Source: an uncultured Pelagibacteraceae bacterium | GTDB lineage: Bacteria; Pseudomonadota; Alphaproteobacteria; Pelagibacterales; Pelagibacteraceae | Assembly (NCBI GenBank): GCA_902555185.1 | Contig: CACDSA010000001.1 | Location: forward strand, 47,313 to 111,312 | DNA length: 64,000 nucleotides | Direction: 5' to 3' | Part shown: positions 26,332 through 36,774 of the stretch, piece by piece | Layout: every line of letters begins with the position of its first letter | Numbering within the stretch: position 1 is the stretch's first letter | The notes under the pieces: model-generated | Seen by the model: the letters and a program-made list of their open reading frames with translations, nothing else | What the model was told of the DNA's origin: nothing | The model's database searches: none | Made by a program: the position numbers and the translations under genes

Positions 26332-27537
26332 TTATGAATATATATAGTCTCTTGTTCTACGAGCAGAATGAAAGTTCTTGACAATTTGTAATTGAAAAAC
26401 AACAAGATCGCGGTATCTGAAAGCTGCCGCACAGCTTGCTAAATAAAATTCCCACATTTTACAAAATTTTTCATCAAACAAATCTTTTATCTCATTCCTT
26501 TTTGCTAAAAATCTTTCTAGCCAAGCCTCAAGCGTTTTATCGTAGTGTCTTATTAAAGTTTCTGTGTCAGCAACGATTAGTCCAGTTTTCTCTATTGGTT
26601 TTATTAGCTGACTCAGTGAGGGACATACACCCCCTGGGAAAATGTATTTATTTATGAATTGATTTGGAGCAGAAGGTTTGTCCACAACACCAATTAGATG
26701 AAATAGGAAATTTCCATTTTCATTTAAAAGACTGTTAATTTTCTTAAAAAAAGTGTTATAGAACTTTACTCCTAAGTGTTCCCCAAAACCTACTGACACA
26801 ATACGATCGTAGTTTCCATTTACTAATCTATAATCTATTAATTCGAATTTAACTTGATTTTCCAAACCTAACTTCTTGGCCTTCTCTTTACAGTAATTTA
26901 TTTGATTAGTGCTTAATGAAATTCCAGTTACTTCACAGTCATACTGTTTTGCTATCTCAAAACAAAGACCGCCCCACCCGCAACCAATATCTAAAACTCT
27001 TTGATTTTTTTTAATATCAAGTTTTTTTATTATATGTTGAATTTTATTTTCTTGTGCCTCTTCTAAAGTTTTAGTTTCATCTTTCCAGTAACCACAGCTA
27101 TATTGGCGATGGTGCTTATCAAGCATCACATCGTAAAGAATTTCACCTTTTCTTCCGCCAATATCATAGTGGGCCTCAACATTTTTTTTTGATTTACCTG
27201 GAAAATTGAAATTAGTAATAAATCTCCATGCTTGATAAACTTTTTTAAAAAAAATACTTGTTGTGCTAACTTCACTTCTTCCAAGATTTTTTAGAACTTC
27301 CATTAAAAATTCTTTCAATGAGGCATTTTCAATGACTATATCTCCTCTCATAAAACCTTCAGGAAATTCAAGTTCAGGATTGAGTAAAATTTTCCAATTT
27401 AAATCTTTTTTCAAAAGTTTTAAAGTTATAGGGTTTATTTGTCTTGGTGAACCACAAATATATTTTTGATTTTCAGAGTCAATTAGTATTATTCCACCCT
27501 CTTTGAAAATTTTTGTAAATAATTTTGCTAAAATCAT
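26332..27537 (-). CDS. cfa: Cyclopropane-fatty-acyl-phospholipid synthase
   Basis: AHYDIGGRKGEILYDVMLDKHHRQYSCGYWKDETKTLEEAQENK, VLDIGCGWGGLCFEIA. Confidence 0.93.
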   Translation of the reverse strand: MILAKLFTKIFKEGGIILIDSENQKYICGSPRQINPITLKLLKKDLNWKILLNPELEFPEGFMRGDIVIENASLKEFLMEVLKNLGRSEVSTTSIFFKKVYQAWRFITNFNFPGKSKKNVEAHYDIGGRKGEILYDVMLDKHHRQYSCGYWKDETKTLEEAQENKIQHIIKKLDIKKNQRVLDIGCGWGGLCFEIAKQYDCEVTGISLSTNQINYCKEKAKKLGLENQVKFELIDYRLVNGNYDRIVSVGFGEHLGVKFYNTFFKKINSLLNENGNFLFHLIGVVDKPSAPNQFINKYIFPGGVCPSLSQLIKPIEKTGLIVADTETLIRHYDKTLEAWLERFLAKRNEIKDLFDEKFCKMWEFYLASCAAAFRYRDLVVFQLQIVKNFHSARRTRDYIYS

Positions 27538-27540
27538 AAA

Positions 27541-28425
27541 TTACGCTGCTAGGTTTTTTTCACTAATAAATTTTAGTTTATTCAATTTTTCAATAAGTTC
27601 TTTCAGTTTTTGCTCACCTAACAAAGTAAGTGGAGGTAATATATTCTTATAATTTTCATCTTTTATCGAATGAAAACTGTGCAAAGCTGATATTAAATTA
27701 TAGCCGTCGAAGGTTTCACGAACACGTATTAATTGATCATTTTTTGTTTGTGGCATCTTATTTTCAAAATCATCAAATACTTTTCTAGCTAAAGAGTGCG
27801 TTGAGTTAGTTACTGCACTTATAACACCGCTAGATCCCTTTTCTAATCCTTTGAGTAGTTTAGCCTCGCTACCAGGAAATATTAAAAAATTTTTAATTTT
27901 TAAATTTTCATACAAATTGTAAGATGAATCTTTAACTCCAATTATATTTTTAGGAAATGACTCAACTAATTTTGTAATTGCGTCAATTGAAAAAATATAA
28001 CCGGATAATTTTTGAAAATTATAAATTACAATTCTAATTTTTGGACATGCTAAAATTATTTTTTTGTAAAACTCAAATACTCCTTCGTCAGAATTTCCAA
28101 CATAGTATGCGCTTGGCATTAACAAAATCGTATTAAAATCAAACTCGCTAGCATATTTTATTAACTCGATATTTTCATTAAGACTGTTACAGCCTGTACC
28201 TAAATAAAAGTGTTTTCTTTGTTTGTGTGTAGAAATTTTCGAAATTAGCTCCATTTTTTCATTTTTAGAAATTAGTTGTGACATTCCAGTGCTTCCAAAA
28301 AAGAAACATCCATGTAGTCCGTTTTTGATTAGGTTCTCAGCATGAGAAATAGTAGCCTCGACATTTAACGTTAAGTCTTTATTTAAAACACTTAAACTTG
28401 CTGCGTATACGCCTCGTTTCATCAT
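27541..28425 (-). CDS. Dihydrodipicolinate synthase (DapA) superfamily protein
   Basis: GCFFFGSTGMSQLISKNEKMELI, IRIVIYNFQKLSGY, NIIGVKDSS. Confidence 0.85.
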   Translation of the reverse strand: MMKRGVYAASLSVLNKDLTLNVEATISHAENLIKNGLHGCFFFGSTGMSQLISKNEKMELISKISTHKQRKHFYLGTGCNSLNENIELIKYASEFDFNTILLMPSAYYVGNSDEGVFEFYKKIILACPKIRIVIYNFQKLSGYIFSIDAITKLVESFPKNIIGVKDSSYNLYENLKIKNFLIFPGSEAKLLKGLEKGSSGVISAVTNSTHSLARKVFDDFENKMPQTKNDQLIRVRETFDGYNLISALHSFHSIKDENYKNILPPLTLLGEQKLKELIEKLNKLKFISEKNLAA

Positions 28426-28472
28426 CTTATTGTCCCAATTTATTGAAATAAATTATAATATAAGTTTCAAAA

Positions 28473-29435
28473 ATGAAAGTTCTGATTCTAATAAATAAAG
28501 TTGGGCTAGGAGACTGTATAATTCACCTAAATTTTATACATGAAATATCGAAAAAATATGAAAAACCAGTTTCAATATTAGCCAAAGAAAATACTAGGGC
28601 GAAAGAGCTTTTTCAAGACGATCCTCATATCAAGGAAGTGATAACATTAGATCGCTTAGAGGATAATACCGGTAGCCACGACGGTTTAAATGGATTTATT
28701 AAGTTGATAAGAGATATTAAAGAAAAAAAATTTGATAAAGTATTCATATTTAATAGTTCAGTAAGATATTTTTTAGTTTGTAAATTTGCAGGTATCAAAA
28801 AAATTGCTCAATATCCTCTATTTAAAAAAAAGGGGCAGCATATTGTCAATACAGCAAAAATTTTTACTGAGAATGAAATTGATAAAATTGTATCAACACA
28901 ACCAAAACTCTTTGTCAATCAGGAAAAGATACTAAAAGCTCAAAAAAATATGTCATTGAATTATAAATGTATTGTATTAGGTATTAGTGCATCCGGACCA
29001 ACTAAACGCTGGGAAATAAAAAATTTTATTAAATTATGTGAAAAAATAAATCAAAAATTTCCATCGAAATTTTATTTAGCAGCTGGAAGAAATGACCAGC
29101 CTTTGATAAATGAAATATCAAATTCAAATATAGGATCTAATTGTATTTCTTTAAATAATTTTAAAATAAATGAAATGCTTCCAATTATAGCAAATTGTAA
29201 TTTATACTGCGGAAATGACACAGGTTTTATGCATATCAGTGCCGCTCTAAATTTAAAAACTGTAGCCTTATTTATGGATAGTCCAGTTCTAGCTTATGGA
29301 AAGTACTCAAAAAATATTAATGTAGTTATTCCAGAAGGTGAGACCGAAGAAACAACAACCCATGATACTTTGGGTTCAGACAAAATCTCTTTTGATAAAG
29401 TTTATAATAAATGTATTGAGCTTTTGACTAACTAA
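28473..29435 (+). CDS. Glycosyltransferase family 9 (ADP-heptose:LPS heptosyltransferase-like)
   Basis: NKVGLGDCIIHLNFIHEI, SGPTKRWEIKNF, CGNDTGFMHISAALNLKTVALF. Confidence 0.87.
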   Translation: MKVLILINKVGLGDCIIHLNFIHEISKKYEKPVSILAKENTRAKELFQDDPHIKEVITLDRLEDNTGSHDGLNGFIKLIRDIKEKKFDKVFIFNSSVRYFLVCKFAGIKKIAQYPLFKKKGQHIVNTAKIFTENEIDKIVSTQPKLFVNQEKILKAQKNMSLNYKCIVLGISASGPTKRWEIKNFIKLCEKINQKFPSKFYLAAGRNDQPLINEISNSNIGSNCISLNNFKINEMLPIIANCNLYCGNDTGFMHISAALNLKTVALFMDSPVLAYGKYSKNINVVIPEGETEETTTHDTLGSDKISFDKVYNKCIELLTN

Positions 29436-29940
29436 AATCAGTTTTTAATATTTTTTCTTTTGCCTCATTTACTAGTTGACTCAATCTAGAACTGTCTACA
29501 TTGCGGTTCATATCAGGGTGAATTTTTTTTTGTAATTGATTAGCTGCTTTTAAAACTTCTTCTTTGCTTGCACCCTTTTTTAATCCTAGCAATTTATAGG
29601 CCTCTTCTGATGTAAGACTTGATGATCCTGGAGTTTGGCCAAACTGACCTTGAGAAAATCTTCCAGCGTTATTTTTCATGAATTGGATTAATCTCCATAA
29701 TTGATACATTTGCAGTGCAGTAAATCCTTTAATCTTAAGCCCTGAGAGCAGAATCAACCACATTGGAAGACTGAAAATGAATTTGCCGCCAATTGTAAAT
29801 AGTACAGCTAAAATCAATGATATATAAATTGCAATTTTTTTTATAGTTGTAGCTATCTTTTTTGAACTAGCCCTAGCGAACCAATTAAGAAAAAGGTAGA
29901 TTACGACGAAAATGATAATACCCAACAAAAACAAATTCAT
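29428..29940 (-). CDS. Membrane protein with C-terminal DnaJ-like domain
   Basis: N-terminal TM segments; SSLTSEEAYKLLGLKKGASKEEVLKAANQLQKKIHPD (degenerate HPD). Confidence 0.82.
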   Translation of the reverse strand: MNLFLLGIIIFVVIYLFLNWFARASSKKIATTIKKIAIYISLILAVLFTIGGKFIFSLPMWLILLSGLKIKGFTALQMYQLWRLIQFMKNNAGRFSQGQFGQTPGSSSLTSEEAYKLLGLKKGASKEEVLKAANQLQKKIHPDMNRNVDSSRLSQLVNEAKEKILKTDFS

Positions 29941-29953
29941 ATAATTTTCTATT

Positions 29954-32038
29954 ATGAATATACCAAAACTTAAGAAAATAAAGACTACGAAAAATTACCA
30001 CGGAATACCACTAGAAGATGATTACTCTTGGGTTGATCAGCCAAATATCCTTGAGGTTTTAAAGGACCCAAAAAAGTTAAACAATGAAGTTAAGGATTAC
30101 ATAGAAGCTAACAACAAAATAACTGAAGACTACTTCAAAAACGTTAAAGAATTACAGAAAAATTTATTTAACGAAATCAAAGGAAAAATTAAATTAGATG
30201 ATACTGGATTAAAATATAAAGATAAAAGATATTATTACTGGTCAAAAACAGAAGCTAAGGGTAATTACGGTAAGAGAATGAGGCAACTCATTGATGGTTC
30301 TAAATCCGAAGAAGTTTTTTTTGATGGTGATTTGGAAAAGAAAAAATCTGGTTCAGAGTATTTTGGAGTTGGAACTGTGAGCACTTCTCATTGTGATAAT
30401 TTTATTGCTTATTCCCTAGATTTAAAAGGATCAGAATATTATACAATTTATTTGAGAGATCTCAGAACCGGAAAAAATGAAAAAGATATAATTGAAAATA
30501 CTAGTGGCGGTGTTACTTGGGCCTTAGATAATAAAAGCTTTTTCTATTCAAAATTAGATCAATATCATAGACCAAGACAGATATTTAAACATGTCCTTGG
30601 AACATCAACCGATCAAGATCAGCTAATTTTTGAAGAAAAAGATCCTACTTTTACTGTGGGAATTGGTATTACCTCAGATGAAAAATATTTCATTATTGGA
30701 ACTTCCGATCACATCACAACTGAAGAATATTTTTTTCCCACTGATGCTAAAGAAATTAATCCCACTCTTTTTCAAAAAAGAAAAAATGATGTTCGTTATT
30801 CAATAGACTCTTGGCAAGGTTATTTTTATGTTCATACTAATGAAGATGCTCGGGATTATAAGGTGCTCAGATGTAAGACTAATCAGATAGATAAATTTGA
30901 AGTTTTTATACCCGCAAAAAAAGAAACTGTTATTGGTGGATTAGAGTTTTTAGACGATTATATCCTTAGATCAGAAAAGTCTGATGCTATACCAAAGCTT
31001 TTTGTAAGAAATATTAAAACTAACAAAGAAGAAGAAATTAAAATTTCAGATGAATCAATAGGCGTTCCCGGAGTTTCTTTAATGCAAAGAGATACAAATA
31101 CTACAATGATAAGAGTTGGTTGGGAGAGTATGGCGACTCCAGGGAGAGTTTATGAGTATGATATCGTCACTAAAGAAAAAAAATTAGTTAAAGAAACAGA
31201 AATTCCATCTGGTCATGATGCTAGTAAATATGTGGTGGAAAGAATTAAAGCCAAGTCCCATGATGGTCGAATGATTCCGATTAGTTTAGTAAGATTGAAA
31301 GACGCAAAGCAAGATGGAAAATCAAAGGTCCTTCTCTATGCTTATGGTGCTTACAAACATAGCGTCTCTCCATCCTTTAGTGCATCAAGGTTTTGTTTGG
31401 TTGATAGAGGAATTACTTATGCAATTGCACATGTTAGAGGTGGCGGCGATGTTTCAGATGCCTGGCACACAGAGGGTAAAAAAAAATTTAAGAAAAATAC
31501 CTTTTTAGATTACATTGCATGTGCAAATCATTTAATAGAGCAAAGATATACTTATAAAGGTGGAGTTTGTTTCTATGGTGGGTCAGCTGGAGGTCTTACA
31601 GGTGGGGCGGTAGCTAATTTGTCTCCAGATTTATTTTTTGGAATGCTTTTATTAGTACCTTTCGTAGATACTATGACTACTATGTTAAATGACAAATTGC
31701 CTTTAACTCCAGGTGAATGGGAGATGTGGGGAAATCCAATTAAAAGTAAAGAGTACTTTGAATATATTCTATCTTACTCACCTTATAATAATATTGAGAA
31801 AAAAGATTACCCGCCGATGCTTATAACCACGTCTTTGTTTGACAATCGAGTTCTTTACTCTGAACCAGTTAAATATATTGCGAAACTTAGAGAGACAAAA
31901 ACTGATAACAATACTCAATTATTAAAATGCAAAATGGAAGCAGCAGGTCATGGAGGAATGTCTGGACGCGACAATGCAATCACGGAACTAGCAGAAGAAT
32001 ATTCTTTTATTTTAAAATCTGCAAAAATTTTTAAATAA
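29954..32038 (+). CDS. ptrB: Prolyl oligopeptidase family serine peptidase (oligopeptidase B-like)
   Basis: ITYAIAHVRGGGDVSDAWHTEGKKKFKKNTFLDYIA, GGSAGGLTGGAVAN, AAGHGGMSGR. Confidence 0.9.
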   Translation: MNIPKLKKIKTTKNYHGIPLEDDYSWVDQPNILEVLKDPKKLNNEVKDYIEANNKITEDYFKNVKELQKNLFNEIKGKIKLDDTGLKYKDKRYYYWSKTEAKGNYGKRMRQLIDGSKSEEVFFDGDLEKKKSGSEYFGVGTVSTSHCDNFIAYSLDLKGSEYYTIYLRDLRTGKNEKDIIENTSGGVTWALDNKSFFYSKLDQYHRPRQIFKHVLGTSTDQDQLIFEEKDPTFTVGIGITSDEKYFIIGTSDHITTEEYFFPTDAKEINPTLFQKRKNDVRYSIDSWQGYFYVHTNEDARDYKVLRCKTNQIDKFEVFIPAKKETVIGGLEFLDDYILRSEKSDAIPKLFVRNIKTNKEEEIKISDESIGVPGVSLMQRDTNTTMIRVGWESMATPGRVYEYDIVTKEKKLVKETEIPSGHDASKYVVERIKAKSHDGRMIPISLVRLKDAKQDGKSKVLLYAYGAYKHSVSPSFSASRFCLVDRGITYAIAHVRGGGDVSDAWHTEGKKKFKKNTFLDYIACANHLIEQRYTYKGGVCFYGGSAGGLTGGAVANLSPDLFFGMLLLVPFVDTMTTMLNDKLPLTPGEWEMWGNPIKSKEYFEYILSYSPYNNIEKKDYPPMLITTSLFDNRVLYSEPVKYIAKLRETKTDNNTQLLKCKMEAAGHGGMSGRDNAITELAEEYSFILKSAKIFK

Positions 32039-32042
32039 TTAT

Positions 32043-32070
32043 CTTGAAAAAATAAAAATAATTCCCATAT
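32043..32070 (+). promoter_or_regulatory. Sigma-32 (RpoH)-type heat-shock promoter
   Basis: CTTGAAA-N14-CCCATAT, upstream of hsp20. Confidence 0.6.
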
Positions 32071-32127
32071 CTAAGTTGTCGGTTGCCAAATGGAACTGAC
32101 ATTAACCTTGCTAACAAAGGAGGATAT

Positions 32128-32571
32128 ATGACAAGTAAGGATCTATCGATCTTTAATTCACTAAGACCTTTTAGCATTGGATTCGATGACATGTTTAATC
32201 AATTCGAGTCGATGTTAGGAAATGGCAGTCTTGCTGTGCAAAGCAATTACCCGCCATACAACATCCGAAAAGCAGGCAAAGACAAGTATGCTATTGAAGT
32301 GGCAGTTGCTGGCTTTAACAAAGATGATGTTGAAGTTGAATATGAAGATAATCTTTTAACTGTGAAAACAAAAGATGTTAAAAGAAATGAAGTAAAAGAG
32401 AGTGATGAGGTTATTCATCGAGGAATATCGCAAAGATCTTTTGCTAGATCGTTTACAATTGCAGATGATGTAAAAGTGAATGGTGCCGAGCTTAAAGATG
32501 GTTTGCTGACTATTTCTTGTGAAAAAATCATCCCAGAAATAAAGAAAAAAAGACTTATTGAGATAAAATAA
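32128..32571 (+). CDS. ibpA: Hsp20 family small heat-shock protein
   Basis: MTSKDLSIFNSLRPFSIGFDDMFNQFE..., YAIEVAVAGFNKDDVEVEYEDNLLTV; start at 32128 preceded by AAAGGAGGATAT SD. Confidence 0.92.
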   Translation: MTSKDLSIFNSLRPFSIGFDDMFNQFESMLGNGSLAVQSNYPPYNIRKAGKDKYAIEVAVAGFNKDDVEVEYEDNLLTVKTKDVKRNEVKESDEVIHRGISQRSFARSFTIADDVKVNGAELKDGLLTISCEKIIPEIKKKRLIEIK

Positions 32572-32583
32572 GTTTGCCTTACT

Positions 32584-32603
32584 TGCGGAGTATTTACTCC
32601 GCA
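32584..32603. terminator. Bidirectional hairpin TGCGGAGTA-TT-TACTCCGCA between convergent genes
   Basis: Perfect 9-bp stem between hsp20 and a convergent lipoprotein gene. Confidence 0.55.
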
Positions 32604-32608
32604 GGTAA

Positions 32609-32914
32609 TTAAAAGCAGTTTTTACTACTGAAACCAACCACAATATTCCTAGGATTTACCTCAAACTTACGCTCACACTTAATTTTATATTTTTCAGTAA
32701 TATAAACATAATTTCGATTTCTTGTTTTTAAGAATTCAACTTTATCAGGTTGGCCATAAAAACTTTTAAGATCTTCTTCAGACTTATTTAACCATTTACT
32801 TAATTCCTGCTCTTCTTTGGTGGCCGTATCTTCAATTTTTTTTGTGACAGATTGACAACCAATCAATGAAATAAAAAATAATGTGTATAAAATTGTAAAT
32901 AAAAATTTTTTCAT
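32609..32914 (-). CDS. Small lipoprotein
   Basis: Signal peptide, lipobox LIGCQS. Confidence 0.7.
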   Translation of the reverse strand: MKKFLFTILYTLFFISLIGCQSVTKKIEDTATKEEQELSKWLNKSEEDLKSFYGQPDKVEFLKTRNRNYVYITEKYKIKCERKFEVNPRNIVVGFSSKNCF

Positions 32915-33049
32915 CCTTATCCTTATTTTATAACGAAAAGTTATAAACAGATATATTTACCATTGGTTGAATCTAAGTAGCTATGTCAGAATTAGATAAG
33001 ATTTTGATACATATTTAGAGTAATAAACTCAGAATGGAGGTTTAATTTT

Positions 33050-34360
33050 ATGATGGAAAAATATTTTGAATATAGGAAACATAAAACAAATTTTAAAACA
33101 GAGGTAATTGCCGGTGTAACGACTTTTCTTACTATGGCTTACATAATGTTTTTAAATCCTTTCATCTTGTCTGGTGAATTTGCTGGAACAGAAAAGGGTT
33201 TTTTTGATTTTGGTGCGGTATTCACCGCAACAATTTTAGCAACAGCACTTGCTTGTTTCATAATGGCTTTTTATGGAAAAACTTGGCCAATCGGCTTAGC
33301 CCCTGGAATGGGTATTAATGCCTTTGTTGCTTACGGAGTAGTAGCTGGAATGGGTTATACGCCCCAAGCTGCATTGGGAGCAGTTTTAGTCGCTGGAATA
33401 ATCTTCTTAGCAATTTCACTTACTCCTTTAAGAGCATGGTTAATAAACTCAATACCAAGAAGTTTGAAACTTGGAATTGGAGCAGGCATTGGATTATTTC
33501 TTGCAATAATTGGTTTAGAAATAATGGGAGTGGTAGGAGATCACCCAGTCACACTTGTTACTCTTGGTGATATTAAAAATCCTTTAGTGCTTCTAGGGTG
33601 TTTAACTTTTGTTTTCATGATTGTTTTAGAAAAAATGAAAATTAGAGGGAATATTATAATAGGTATCCTTTTATTTAGTATAATTGCTTGGGCTACTGGT
33701 TTAGCTAAGTTTAATGGAGTAGTTGGATCTATTCCTCCAATGACTTACTTATTTGAGTTTGATCTCAAAGCTGCACTAACAGCTGGTATGGCTTCGATAG
33801 TTTTTACTTTGTTGTTTATAGATTTTTTCGATACAGCAGGGACACTAACTTCTGTTGCAAACGTAGCTGGTAAAGTTGATAAAAAAGGTAAAGTGCAAGA
33901 TATAAATAAAGCTATGCTCTCTGATAGTGTTGGTACGGTTGCTGGTGCAATGATGGGTACTACAACGGTCACGAGCTATGTAGAGTCTGGGGCAGGAGTA
34001 AAAGCAGGTGGAAGAACAGGAATGACTTCCCTAGTGATAGGTGTCTTATTCTTAGCATGCTTATTTTTCTCACCGTTAGCTACAAGTCTGCCGAAAGAAA
34101 TAGATGGAGCAGCACTATTGTATGTGGCTATATTGTTTGTCAGAAATATAACTGATATTGAATGGGATGACATTGCGGAGTCAGGGCCTGCAGTTGTAGC
34201 TATGATAACTATGCCGCTAACTTACAGTATTAGCAATGGTATTGCTTTAGCGTTCATCTCTTATGCTTTGATCCAAATATTTACTGGTAAATTTGGAAAA
34301 ACTTCACCCGCTATTTGGGTTATTGCAGTATTTAGCGTAATTAGTTTTTACGTAGCTTAA
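33050..34360 (+). CDS. AzgA/PbuG-type purine permease (NCS2 superfamily)
   Basis: TNFKTEVIAGVTTFLTMAYIMFLNP, GMGINAFVAYGV, DFFDTAGTLTSVA, TTTVTSYVESGAGVKAGGRTG. Confidence 0.92.
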   Translation: MMEKYFEYRKHKTNFKTEVIAGVTTFLTMAYIMFLNPFILSGEFAGTEKGFFDFGAVFTATILATALACFIMAFYGKTWPIGLAPGMGINAFVAYGVVAGMGYTPQAALGAVLVAGIIFLAISLTPLRAWLINSIPRSLKLGIGAGIGLFLAIIGLEIMGVVGDHPVTLVTLGDIKNPLVLLGCLTFVFMIVLEKMKIRGNIIIGILLFSIIAWATGLAKFNGVVGSIPPMTYLFEFDLKAALTAGMASIVFTLLFIDFFDTAGTLTSVANVAGKVDKKGKVQDINKAMLSDSVGTVAGAMMGTTTVTSYVESGAGVKAGGRTGMTSLVIGVLFLACLFFSPLATSLPKEIDGAALLYVAILFVRNITDIEWDDIAESGPAVVAMITMPLTYSISNGIALAFISYALIQIFTGKFGKTSPAIWVIAVFSVISFYVA

Positions 34361-34367
34361 AAATCTT

Positions 34368-34389
34368 AGGGCCAGTAAACTCTGGCCCT
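34368..34389. terminator. Hairpin AGGGCCAG-TAAACT-CTGGCCCT between convergent genes
   Basis: Perfect 8-bp GC-rich stem at the 3' end of the permease gene. Confidence 0.65.
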
Positions 34390-34916
34390 TAAATCTTCTG
34401 ATGTTTCTTAATTAAATCTTCAACTTTTATTTCCTCATAATGTTCAAATGGTTGAACAATCCAAGGATTGTTAACTAATCTTTGCGCACAAAAATCAGGT
34501 TCAAAAGTAGAATCTTTTTTTTTCCAGAGAACTGCAGTTTTAATTTCTTTTATATTTCCTTTTAAAGGAGGATATTTTTTTAACCAGTCAATACTTTTAT
34601 TAAGTGTAACTCCCGTATCAGATAAATCATCACAAAGAAGAATATTACCTCTCATATCTTGAACTGTAGAACTCATTTCCCTAGAAAAAACTAAATCTCC
34701 TTGTTGATCCTCTACGCCCTCACCAGAGTAGGATTCTACTGCTAAATAAGCACATTTTAATTTAAATACACGGCTTAATACATCGATAATCGGTGCACCG
34801 CCCCTCATAATTCCAATTAACAAACTAGGCTTAAATCCACTTTTATGAATCTGTATTGCTAATTTTTCAACGATTTGATTGTACTCTTTCCAATCAATGA
34901 TAAGTTTATCTGCCAT
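34389..34916 (-). CDS. Purine phosphoribosyltransferase (Gpt-like)
   Basis: LLIGIMRGGAPIIDVLSR, ILLCDDLSDTGVTL (PRPP loop). Confidence 0.85.
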   Translation of the reverse strand: MADKLIIDWKEYNQIVEKLAIQIHKSGFKPSLLIGIMRGGAPIIDVLSRVFKLKCAYLAVESYSGEGVEDQQGDLVFSREMSSTVQDMRGNILLCDDLSDTGVTLNKSIDWLKKYPPLKGNIKEIKTAVLWKKKDSTFEPDFCAQRLVNNPWIVQPFEHYEEIKVEDLIKKHQKI

Positions 34917-34949
34917 GAAGAAAGCTAAATTATTTTAACGGAGTTGTAA

Positions 34950-35237
34950 ATGAAAGGATATGTTGTTTGTGTTTATAAAAATATAATTAACGAGGATAAG
35001 TTGGAAGAATATGCAATTAAGGCTAGAGCAGCAGTTGAAAAATACAAAGGAAAATTTTTGATAAGAGGGGGAAGATCAACTTCGAATGAGGGTGAAAAAT
35101 CTCCTAGAACAGTTGTAATTGAGTTTCCATCCTATAATGAAGCTAATAAGTTTTACAATTCAAAAGAATATCAAGAAGCGCACTCTATTCTCAAGGGTTA
35201 CGCAGAACGTCAACATCAAACGATTGAAGGTTCTTAA
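34950..35237 (+). CDS. DUF1330 domain protein
   Basis: GKFLIRGGRSTSNEGEKSPRTVVIEFPSYNEANKFYNSKEYQEA. Confidence 0.87.
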   Translation: MKGYVVCVYKNIINEDKLEEYAIKARAAVEKYKGKFLIRGGRSTSNEGEKSPRTVVIEFPSYNEANKFYNSKEYQEAHSILKGYAERQHQTIEGS

Positions 35238-35857
35238 TACTGTATAGGCTCATCATCTATTGATCTCCAAAGATACCACGTCGCAACAGAACAATAAGGA
35301 GAAAACTTTTTATAAAGTTTGTTTAAAAAAGTTTTAGGGGGAAAATACTTTTTTTTATAATTATTTGATATTGCTCTAAGCAAACCTATATCCTGTAATG
35401 GCCAAATATTTGATCTATTAAAAGTAAAAAGCAAAATCATTTCAGCAGACCATCTACCAATTTGTCTTAAATTAGATAAATACTCGATGGCCTCTTCATC
35501 AGTCATGTTTTTTATCAAATGAGGTTTAAATTCTTTTGTAATAATTTTTTTTGCTAAATCCTTTATTCCTTTCACTTTTTGCCTGCTTAATCCGCACCTT
35601 TTTAAAGTTTGAGAAGATAATTTATTAACGTTTCTTGTAGTAATTTTCCCTTTGCAACTTTTCTTAAATTTTGAAAAGACTGAATTGGCTGCAGCTACGC
35701 TTATTTGCTGGCCAATAATACTTTTGCAGAGGGAGAAAAAGACATCATTTCTTGTCACAAGTGCACCATCTTTGTAAGTGTTAATTAATTTTTTCATTAC
35801 TTTATCTTTTTTGGACAAAATAGATTTTGCCTTATTCCAATAGCTCGGCTTTCTCAT
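35234..35857 (-). CDS. alkA: DNA-3-methyladenine glycosylase II (HhH-GPD)
   Basis: SIIGQQISVAAANSVF, LRQIGRWSAEMILLF, PLQDIGLLRA. Confidence 0.88.
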   Translation of the reverse strand: MRKPSYWNKAKSILSKKDKVMKKLINTYKDGALVTRNDVFFSLCKSIIGQQISVAAANSVFSKFKKSCKGKITTRNVNKLSSQTLKRCGLSRQKVKGIKDLAKKIITKEFKPHLIKNMTDEEAIEYLSNLRQIGRWSAEMILLFTFNRSNIWPLQDIGLLRAISNNYKKKYFPPKTFLNKLYKKFSPYCSVATWYLWRSIDDEPIQY

Positions 35858-36735
35858 GCTCTTGGATTAACTATTTGTTTTTTGAGTTGGGACTCTCTTA
35901 TAAATATTATTAATGAACTTGTAATGACTAATAGTGCGCCAAATAATGTTAAAATCTTAGGTACCTCACTCCATATTAAAAATCCAAATACAATTGCAAA
36001 GACAAGACTTAAATATTTAATTGGTGTAACTAATGATGCTTCGGCTAGTCTATAACTTTGAGTTAGAAGAAGATTTGCTATACTTCCACATAAACCCATG
36101 ATTAAAAAAATAATAAAATCAATTAATGTTGGCATTTTCCACTCCACAAAAAATATTGAACCAAGACCAAGTAAAGTACAAAGAAAAGTAAAATAAAATG
36201 CAATTGTGTAATTTGGCTCTGTTTTTGATAAAGCCCTTACACTAATTGCAACGCAAGCAAAGAAGATACAAAACACTATTGGTGTAATGTAGAAATAATT
36301 TAAATCTATAAAAGCAGGCTGCACTATCAATAACATTCCAATAAAACCTAAAAATACTGCAGACCATCTTTTTATTCCAACTTTTTCTGATAGAAAAAAA
36401 ATTGAAGCCACTGTAACGAATATTGGTCCCCCAAAAGTTAAAGATACAACATCTGCTAATGGCAATTCTCTTAATCCTATGAATAATGCAATTATAGCTG
36501 CTGCTCCTGAAAGAGCTCGAAATGCATGAAGACCGGGTCTTGATGTTTTGTAAAAACTAAATAATTTATCTCTTGGGATAATAAAAAAAATCGGAATAAA
36601 CCCTATAAAAAATCTTAAAAATAAAACTTGTCCAACTGGATAATAATCAAGCCATTTCACACAGATATCCATGATTGAAAAGCAGATAACGCTTCCTACC
36701 ATGTACAATACGCCTATTTGATTTTGTGTTAACAA
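35854..36735 (-). CDS. EamA/DMT-family transporter
   Basis: Ten-TM pattern, two EamA repeats (PLADVVSLTFGGPIFVTVAS). Confidence 0.87.
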   Translation of the reverse strand: MLTQNQIGVLYMVGSVICFSIMDICVKWLDYYPVGQVLFLRFFIGFIPIFFIIPRDKLFSFYKTSRPGLHAFRALSGAAAIIALFIGLRELPLADVVSLTFGGPIFVTVASIFFLSEKVGIKRWSAVFLGFIGMLLIVQPAFIDLNYFYITPIVFCIFFACVAISVRALSKTEPNYTIAFYFTFLCTLLGLGSIFFVEWKMPTLIDFIIFLIMGLCGSIANLLLTQSYRLAEASLVTPIKYLSLVFAIVFGFLIWSEVPKILTLFGALLVITSSLIIFIRESQLKKQIVNPRA

Positions 36736-36774
36736 TTTACTATCCTTTCTTCTTCAAAATATATTAAATAACTT

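Noticed and set aside
32930-33050. Possible purine riboswitch upstream of the purine permease
   Set aside because: No recognisable purine-aptamer core and too little sequence to form the three-way junction.
35234-35857. AlkA glycosylase as part of a DNA-modification defence module
   Set aside because: Typical base-excision-repair enzyme among unrelated housekeeping genes, with no linked modification genes.
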